Notes under the pieces: generated by a model | The model's input: only the letters and a program-made list of their open reading frames with translations | Database searches by the model: none | Told to the model about the DNA's origin: nothing | NCBI GenBank assembly: GCA_049317725.1 | Contig: JBMOHS010000134.1 | Coordinates: 1-10,895 of the forward strand | DNA: 10,895 nt | From: CAIOZW01 sp049317725 | GTDB lineage: Bacteria; Acidobacteriota; Blastocatellia; RBC074 | Direction: 5' to 3' | Made by a program: the position numbers and the translations under genes | Part shown: in pieces, positions 7,478-10,895 of the stretch | Layout: every line of letters begins with the position of its first letter | How positions within the stretch are numbered: position 1 is the stretch's first letter

Positions 7478-7984
7478 ATGACAACCCGAATGCAACCACC
7501 CCACATCCCCCCTGATCGGCAGATCACCAATTGGGAAGGGCGACATCGCGGCTATCACGCCCCCCCGGAACCTGCCATCTGCCCCGAGTGCGGTAACGTC
7601 TACCGACATCGTCGCTGGACCCAGCCGACCGTACCTCCTCTCCTCGAAGCGGCGACCTCCCTGGTCTGTCCAGCGTGTCGTGCGGAGAAGAGCGGGATCG
7701 CCGGGGGCTACCTTCATCTGGAAGGGCAGTTTCTGATGAACCATCGCGATGACCTCCTTCGGCTGCTTCACAATGAAGCGGAACGAGCTGGTGAGGACAA
7801 CCCTCTCGCTCGCATCATGGAGGTCGAGACCGATGAGGAGGGTCGTACCATCGTCAAAACGACGACGGAGCACCTTGCACAACGGCTCGGGCGTGCCCTC
7901 GAGAGCGCTTTTCACGGCGAGGTCCATTACGTCTTCTCGCGGGTCAACAAACTGACCCACGTCTGGTGGCAACGCGAAGAGTGA
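7478..7984 (+). CDS. BCAM0308/NMD3-like zinc-ribbon protein
   Basis: The 168-aa protein starts at ATG 7478, with GAGGAGG six nt upstream; the longer frame from 7280 overlaps the Usp gene and is rejected. Two CxxC pairs, CPEC (35-38) and CPAC (64-67), form a likely zinc ribbon. A family-typical core follows: GGYLHLEGQFLMNHRDDLLRLLHNE, NPLARIMEVE, then TTTEHLAQRLGRALESAFHGEVHYVF and a final HVWW. I recognise this as the bacterial BCAM0308-type family, sometimes described as similar to the zinc and NMD3 part of the ribosome export factor. No biochemical function is established as far as I know. Its position 59 nt behind a stress protein suggests a stress or low-oxygen role, possibly with RNA or ribosomes, but that is inference. 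A strong hairpin follows 6 nt after the stop. Confidence 0.82.
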   Translation: MTTRMQPPHIPPDRQITNWEGRHRGYHAPPEPAICPECGNVYRHRRWTQPTVPPLLEAATSLVCPACRAEKSGIAGGYLHLEGQFLMNHRDDLLRLLHNEAERAGEDNPLARIMEVETDEEGRTIVKTTTEHLAQRLGRALESAFHGEVHYVFSRVNKLTHVWWQREE

Positions 7985-7990
7985 TCCTCT

Positions 7991-8034
7991 CCCTGGAAGA
8001 AGGCGCGGAACCATCTCTGCGCCTTCTTCCAGGG
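7991..8034. terminator. Perfect 16-bp hairpin between convergent operons
   Basis: CCCTGGAAGAAGGCGC (7991-8006) and its exact reverse complement (8019-8034) enclose a 12-nt loop. It begins six nt after the Usp/BCAM0308 operon ends and lies 30 nt from the stop of the convergent acyltransferase gene. It can therefore act in both directions. There is no T tract on either side, so it may be a Rho-aided terminator or an mRNA 3'-end stabiliser. Confidence 0.65.
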
Positions 8035-8064
8035 CGCTGACCCCTTCTCCCAATTCCCCGTCGG

Positions 8065-9255
8065 TCAGATCCGCAGGAAGAGCTTTCGTCGATACATCCA
8101 GTAGAGCATCCCCCAGAAGACTGCCAGCAGGTACCCCCCGCTGACGAGGGAGGCCTTGCCCTCGCCGAAGAGGGAGAAGGCGTCCTTGCCGAAGTGGGTG
8201 CGTACGGTATCGAGCAGGAAGCCGTCGATGAGGTGGACGAGGACGTAGATAGCGATCGAATTCATCCCGATGACGACGAGCGGGAAGGCCCAGCGGCGCC
8301 AGCCGCGTTGATCGATCAGCCAGTAGAAGCCGGCGAGGAGGAGGAAGCAGCAACCGCCGCTGAAGAGGGTCCAGCTCGGCGTCCAGATGCGCTTGACCAG
8401 CGGGATCAGCCCGACGGCGTGGAGGAGCAGCCCAGCGGCGATGCCCGCCGCACCCGCCAGCAGCAGCCGGCGCAGCCGCTCCCGTGCTGGCATCTCCGCC
8501 CGCAACCAGTGGCCAGCGATCAGCCCAAGGATCATCGTTCCGAGGGTCGGGATGAAGCTGAGCGTCGAGTAGCCGCCACCATTGTGGGTGAAGGGGGTTG
8601 AGCGCGGGAAGAGGTTGAGGAACCAAGTGTCGAAGGCCCAGGCGAGGTTGCTGTTCTTGTTGAAGTGGGCGGCCAGCCCAGTGGCGTGCTGCGTCCAGGT
8701 CGGCGGGACCCCCACTGCAGCATAGTCAAAACCGGCCGGCGGGACAGGGTAGAGCATAAAGGCGAGCCAGTACCCGACGAGGACGACGGCAAGCGCCGCA
8801 CCGACGACTCGCAGCGAACGTCCCCCGAGGGCGAAGAGGAAGAGATAGCCGAGCCCGATCTGGCTGAGCGTGTCCTCGAAGGTCCAGCGCGTCTCTTCCC
8901 GCCCGACCGAGCGGAGGAGGACCCCGAGCAGGATCAGCACCAGCGACCGCCACGCTGCGTGCATCCACGCCTGCGCCGTCGTCTGCCCGCGGCTCACCCG
9001 GCTTGCCAGTGAGAAGGGCAGGGCGACCCCGACCAGGAACGAAAACGAGGGTTGGATCAGGTCATGCAAGGTGCAGCCGACCCACTCGACGTGGCTCTGA
9101 TGGAGCGCGAGGAACCGCCACCACCCGCTCTCTGGGTGTGCTGCGGCGACGCGCCCGAGGTGCAGCACCTCGGCCATCATCAAAAACATGACCAACCCAC
9201 GATACGCGTCCATCGACATGAGGCGTGCTGGCGCCCCCGTCTCCCTGCTGGCCAT
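8065..9255 (-). CDS. Membrane acyltransferase, heparan-alpha-glucosaminide N-acetyltransferase-like (COG4299)
   Basis: The 396-aa protein starts at ATG 9255, with AAGGAG six nt upstream. The in-frame extension to 9324 would reach the preceding xth gene and has no family features. About ten hydrophobic segments run through the length. Family signatures are RLMSMDAYRGLVMFLMM (res 11-27), HVEWVGCTLHDLIQPSFSFLVG (55-76), FIPTLGTMILGLIAG (234-248), KRIWTPSWTLFSGG (288-301) and IGMNSIAIYVL (329-339). The human relative HGSNAT moves an acetyl group from cytosolic acetyl-CoA across the membrane to a glucosamine end; an invariant His, plausibly H55 here, is the expected carrier. In bacteria the acceptor is probably a sugar of the envelope, but it is not known. 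It is 65 nt downstream of xth in the same direction, a pairing that may only reflect operon convenience. Confidence 0.85.
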   Translation of the reverse strand: MASRETGAPARLMSMDAYRGLVMFLMMAEVLHLGRVAAAHPESGWWRFLALHQSHVEWVGCTLHDLIQPSFSFLVGVALPFSLASRVSRGQTTAQAWMHAAWRSLVLILLGVLLRSVGREETRWTFEDTLSQIGLGYLFLFALGGRSLRVVGAALAVVLVGYWLAFMLYPVPPAGFDYAAVGVPPTWTQHATGLAAHFNKNSNLAWAFDTWFLNLFPRSTPFTHNGGGYSTLSFIPTLGTMILGLIAGHWLRAEMPARERLRRLLLAGAAGIAAGLLLHAVGLIPLVKRIWTPSWTLFSGGCCFLLLAGFYWLIDQRGWRRWAFPLVVIGMNSIAIYVLVHLIDGFLLDTVRTHFGKDAFSLFGEGKASLVSGGYLLAVFWGMLYWMYRRKLFLRI

Positions 9256-9320
9256 TGGTGGCTCCTTCTTCTGATCGTCTGAATGAGGGTGAAGCGCGAA
9301 CGGCTGGGGGACCCCGCCGT

Positions 9321-10103
9321 TCAACCAAAGACGAACTCAGCGACGACCGGGGCATGGTCCGATGGCTTCTCGAGGGCCCTCGGGATCCGGTCGATCCAGG
9401 CGTCGACGCAGTGCGCGGCGAGTGGTGCGGTCGCCCAGACGTGATCGATCCGCAGGCCGTGGTTGCGCCGGAAGCCGGCCGCACGATAGTCCCACCACGA
9501 GAAGTGGCCCGCTTCCGCGTGGTGCCGGCGGAAGAGGTCCTCCCATCCCGTCTGCCGAATCTCTTCCAGCGCAGCCCGCTCGGCGTCGCTGCAGAGGATC
9601 TTCCCCTCCCAGAGCGCCGGATCGTGCACATCCCGGTCCTCCGGGGCGATGTTGAAATCACCGCAGAGCAGGGCCGGGGTCGACTCACTGCCGGCCCTCC
9701 CAACGTAGCCCTTCAGCTCCGCCAGCCAGCCCAGCTTGTACTGGTACTTCTCCGACCCGACCTCGGACCCGTTCGGAATATAAACATCGATGACCCGGAT
9801 CCGCAGTGGGCCAGCGATCGTCGCGGCGAGCAGTCGGCGCTGCGCCTCTGGCCCCTCTCCCGGAAAGCCCCGCTCGACCTTCTCCAGTGGATAGCGGGAG
9901 AGAATGGCCACGCCGTTGTAGGTCGGCTGCCCGAAGGTGGCTACCTCATAGCCCCGGGACTCGAACGGCTCCCGGGGGAACTTGTCGTCGACACATTTCG
10001 TCTCTTGCAGGCAGAGCACCTCAACCCGGTTGCCATCCAGCCAGTCAAGGACTTGCGGCAGTCGGACTCCAATCGAATTGACATTCCACGTGGCAATCTT
10101 CAT
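9321..10103 (-). CDS. xth: Exodeoxyribonuclease III (AP endonuclease, EEP fold)
   Basis: The 260-aa protein, the usual length, shows the full ExoIII active site: N7 in TWNVNSIGVRL, E34 in LQETKC, Y108 in DVYIPNG, D149 and N151 in CGDFNIAPED, and D220 and H250 in LRIDHV and PSDHAPV. The enzyme cleaves DNA at abasic sites and removes 3' blocking groups during base-excision repair in the cytoplasm. The start MKIATWNVNS at 10103 is where family members begin. The frame extends to 10271, but that portion carries no similarity. The ribosome site (GAGTGACGAG just upstream) is weak. A promoter candidate lies at 10202-10230. It is the first gene of a run with the membrane acyltransferase. Confidence 0.95.
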   Translation of the reverse strand: MKIATWNVNSIGVRLPQVLDWLDGNRVEVLCLQETKCVDDKFPREPFESRGYEVATFGQPTYNGVAILSRYPLEKVERGFPGEGPEAQRRLLAATIAGPLRIRVIDVYIPNGSEVGSEKYQYKLGWLAELKGYVGRAGSESTPALLCGDFNIAPEDRDVHDPALWEGKILCSDAERAALEEIRQTGWEDLFRRHHAEAGHFSWWDYRAAGFRRNHGLRIDHVWATAPLAAHCVDAWIDRIPRALEKPSDHAPVVAEFVFG

Positions 10104-10201
10104 CTCGTCACTCAACTGCCGACTTCGCCCCGTTCTCCAGGGGGTGGACTTTCGCTGCGATATGGTTCTTTGCGTCTCCTCGAATGGGAGAGGCGCCCCA
10201 C

Positions 10202-10230
10202 ACAGTAGCCCGTTTTGGCTGAAATCGCAA
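10202..10230 (-). promoter_or_regulatory. Candidate promoter for the xth operon
   Basis: On the minus strand, TTGCGA (10230-10225) and TACTGT (10207-10202) are separated by 17 nt and point at xth. The expected leader is about 95 nt. Both boxes are moderate matches to sigma70 sites. It lies just before the repeat cluster begins. Confidence 0.35.
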
Positions 10231-10284
10231 AGTGATTGCCCTCTCCCTTCAACGAGACAGAGGGCAGGCACATGGCCTCCCCAA

Positions 10285-10348
10285 GCCGGTTGCGAAAGTT
10301 ACCCAAGGGCCGGGTTCGATCTGTCGGGGCACCCCTTCTGGGTGCCCT
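10285..10348 (+). repeat. 64-bp repeat A, copy 1
   Basis: It matches copy 2 (10452-10515) at 60 of 64 positions. The left half contains TGCGAAAGTTACCCAAGGGC, and the right half ends in the hairpin GGGCACCC-CTTCT-GGGTGCCC (10327-10347). One of the four differences is in the hairpin loop, and none is in the stem. Confidence 0.9.
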
Positions 10349-10366
10349 GTCTTCTCTGCAGTGGGC

Positions 10367-10399
10367 CCGCTGACCAGGGACGAGGGCAGGCACAAGGCC
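10367..10399 (+). repeat. 33-bp repeat C, upstream copy
   Basis: It matches 10557-10589 at 30 of 33 positions. The distance between these copies (190 bp) differs from that between the A copies (167 bp) because of unequal spacers. A third, more decayed copy with the exact core GAGGGCAGGCACA is at 10260-10272. Confidence 0.8.
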
Positions 10400-10437
10400 G
10401 CCTGGGTGCGCGGGCCTCGCGCGGGCCTCCGGCCCGC
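10394..10437 (+). repeat. GC-rich palindrome-bearing insert in one repeat copy
   Basis: Around 10271 the order is ...GGCACATGGCCTCCCCA, while the equivalent place in the next copy has about 44 extra bases before ATGGTCCTCCCCA resumes. The extra bases contain the palindrome GCGGGCCTCCGGCCCGC (10421-10437). Eighteen bases of it recur exactly, in inverse orientation, at 10817-10834. Confidence 0.6.
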
Positions 10438-10451
10438 ATGGTCCTCCCCAC

Positions 10452-10515
10452 GCCGGCTGCGAAAGTTACCCAAGGGCCGGGTTCGATTTGTAGGGGCACC
10501 CCTTGTGGGTGCCCT
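10452..10515 (+). repeat. 64-bp repeat A, copy 2
   Basis: Second copy, 167 bp downstream of the first. The hairpin GGGCACCC-CTTGT-GGGTGCCC lies at 10494-10514 and is preceded by CGATTTGTAG. It forms an inverted pair with the hairpin at 10574-10594. Confidence 0.9.
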
Positions 10516-10556
10516 CTTTCCCTTTGCTCCATCGGGCCCCTGTCTCGGTCATTGTC

Positions 10557-10589
10557 CCGTTGACGAGGGATGAGGGCAGGCACAAGGCC
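10557..10589 (+). repeat. 33-bp repeat C, downstream copy
   Basis: Partner of 10367-10399 with three mismatches. It runs into the hairpin GGGCAGGC-ACAAG-GCCTGCCC (10574-10594), which is the inverted counterpart of the hairpins in repeat A. Confidence 0.8.
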
Positions 10590-10662
10590 TGCCCCTACAG
10601 AATCGTGTAATTCTTTTTGGATGGGGTAATCAGTCCTCCCAATTCTCCATTTTCCATTCCCC
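10583..10662 (+). repeat. Tandem repeat B, unit 1 (80 bp)
   Basis: The unit begins CAAGGCCTGCCCC, continues TACAGAATCGTGTAATTC and TTTTTGGATGGG, and ends with two heptamers (10645-10658) and a run of C. It is directly abutted by unit 2. Confidence 0.9.
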
Positions 10663-10771
10663 CAAGGCCTGCCCCCTACAGAATCGTGTAATTCTTTTTG
10701 GATGGGTTAATCAGTCCTCCTAATTTTCCATTCTCCATTCTCCATTCTCCATTTTCCATTCTCCATTCCCC
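10663..10771 (+). repeat. Tandem repeat B, unit 2 (109 bp)
   Basis: It is the same as unit 1 except for three substitutions, one extra C in the CCCCC run, and six heptamers in place of two. These account exactly for the 29-bp length difference. A third, decayed unit continues from 10772 as CAAGGTTTGTCCCGACAAAA. Confidence 0.9.
10726..10767 (+). repeat. Heptamer array, six copies of YTCCATT
   Basis: Six uninterrupted 7-bp units, four CTCCATT and two TTCCATT, form a 42-bp minisatellite. Two units of the same motif occur at 10645-10658. Because 7 is not a multiple of 3, every frame is open and the translations are repetitive (for example MENGEWR). A coding interpretation is not supported. Confidence 0.92.
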
Positions 10772-10816
10772 CAAGGTTTGTCCCGACAAAATCGTCAAAT
10801 TCCTTTTTCGTCGAGG

Positions 10817-10834
10817 ATGCGGGCCGGAGGCCCG
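10817..10834 (-). repeat. GC-rich palindrome, second copy
   Basis: ATGCGGGCCGGAGGCCCG is an exact inverted match to 10422-10439. It can fold as GGGCC-GGA-GGCCC. Confidence 0.75.
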
Positions 10835-10856
10835 TGCTGTACTTTGGACATTTCCC

Positions 10857-10873
10857 GTGTCCCGAAGGGACAC
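10857..10873. repeat. Perfect 7-bp hairpin near the right edge
   Basis: GTGTCCC-GAA-GGGACAC folds as a 7-bp stem with a 3-nt loop. It is followed by an A-rich end (AAAAGAGAATTGAAAAT). It may be a terminator for a gene beyond the window on either strand, or another repeat-family member. Confidence 0.45.
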
Positions 10874-10895
10874 CGCATAAAAGAGAATTGAAAAT

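Larger units (their letters stand above)
10245..10834. repeat. Cluster of palindromic and tandem repeats, non-coding
   Basis: From about 10245 the sequence contains almost only repeated units. There are three copies of the core GAGGGCAGGCACA (10260, 10382, 10572), two 64-bp A units, two B units (10583 and 10663) plus a decayed third, a heptamer array, and two copies of a GC-rich palindrome. No ORF here has a ribosome site or protein-like composition. The cluster resembles intergenic REP/MITE-like material. No transposase gene is in the window. Confidence 0.85.

Noticed and set aside
7457..8626. Minus-strand frame of 389 codons across the Usp/BCAM0308 end and the acyltransferase gene.
   Set aside because: It spans two real genes and the terminator hairpin, and its translation is low-complexity.
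10311..10320. tRNA T-arm-like GGGTTCGAT, occurring in both A repeats.
   Set aside because: No 5-bp T stem, acceptor or anticodon arm can be formed around it.
10245..10810. CRISPR-like array.
   Set aside because: The repeats differ in length and type, spacers are not of uniform size, and no cas gene is present.
10676..10895. Open frames on both strands across the heptamer array (translations such as MENGEWR repeats).
   Set aside because: The period of 7 opens all frames, no ribosome site precedes them, and the sequence is a minisatellite.

Overview
The window is about 10.9 kb of GC-rich bacterial chromosome, mostly housekeeping and envelope genes, with a repeat-rich non-coding tail. No gene fixes the taxon. 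A DUF883-type small membrane protein, a two-domain M16 protease, an L,D-transpeptidase and a BCAM0308-type zinc-ribbon protein suggest a Gram-negative-type cell wall. NC10, Nitrospirota or a proteobacterium-like lineage are possible, but this is a weak guess. No plasmid, phage or transposase gene was seen.

Layout from left to right. (1) 1-1827 (+): the 3' part of an M16 zinc-protease-family gene cut by the window edge, followed by a strong GC hairpin. (2) 1931-4662 (+): a probable three-gene run of a divergent fold-type I aminotransferase, a DUF883/ElaB-like membrane-anchor protein and an AI-2E-family permease. (3) 6415-4566 (-): a cell-wall pair, an M15 VanY-like D,D-carboxypeptidase followed by an L,D-transpeptidase. 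Its last gene overlaps the permease gene tail-to-tail by 97 bp. A sigma70-like promoter lies at 6584-6612 and has a perfect palindrome inside it. (4) 6933-7984 (+): a universal stress protein and a BCAM0308/NMD3-like zinc-ribbon protein, closed by a perfect 16-bp hairpin that also faces the next convergent operon. (5) 10103-8065 (-): exodeoxyribonuclease III followed by a membrane acyltransferase of the heparan-alpha-glucosaminide N-acetyltransferase (COG4299) type. (6) 10104-10895: no credible gene, but a nested cluster of palindromic and tandem repeats.

The clearest functional link is in block 3. A D,D-carboxypeptidase makes the tetrapeptide stems that an L,D-transpeptidase uses as acyl donors, and both proteins carry a peptidoglycan-binding-like region. 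Block 4 looks like a stress/dormancy pair. The most unusual parts are the repeat tail, where palindromes keep their pairing through compensatory changes and a second palindrome type seems inserted into one copy of a duplication, and the aminotransferase, which lacks several residues usually conserved in its fold.
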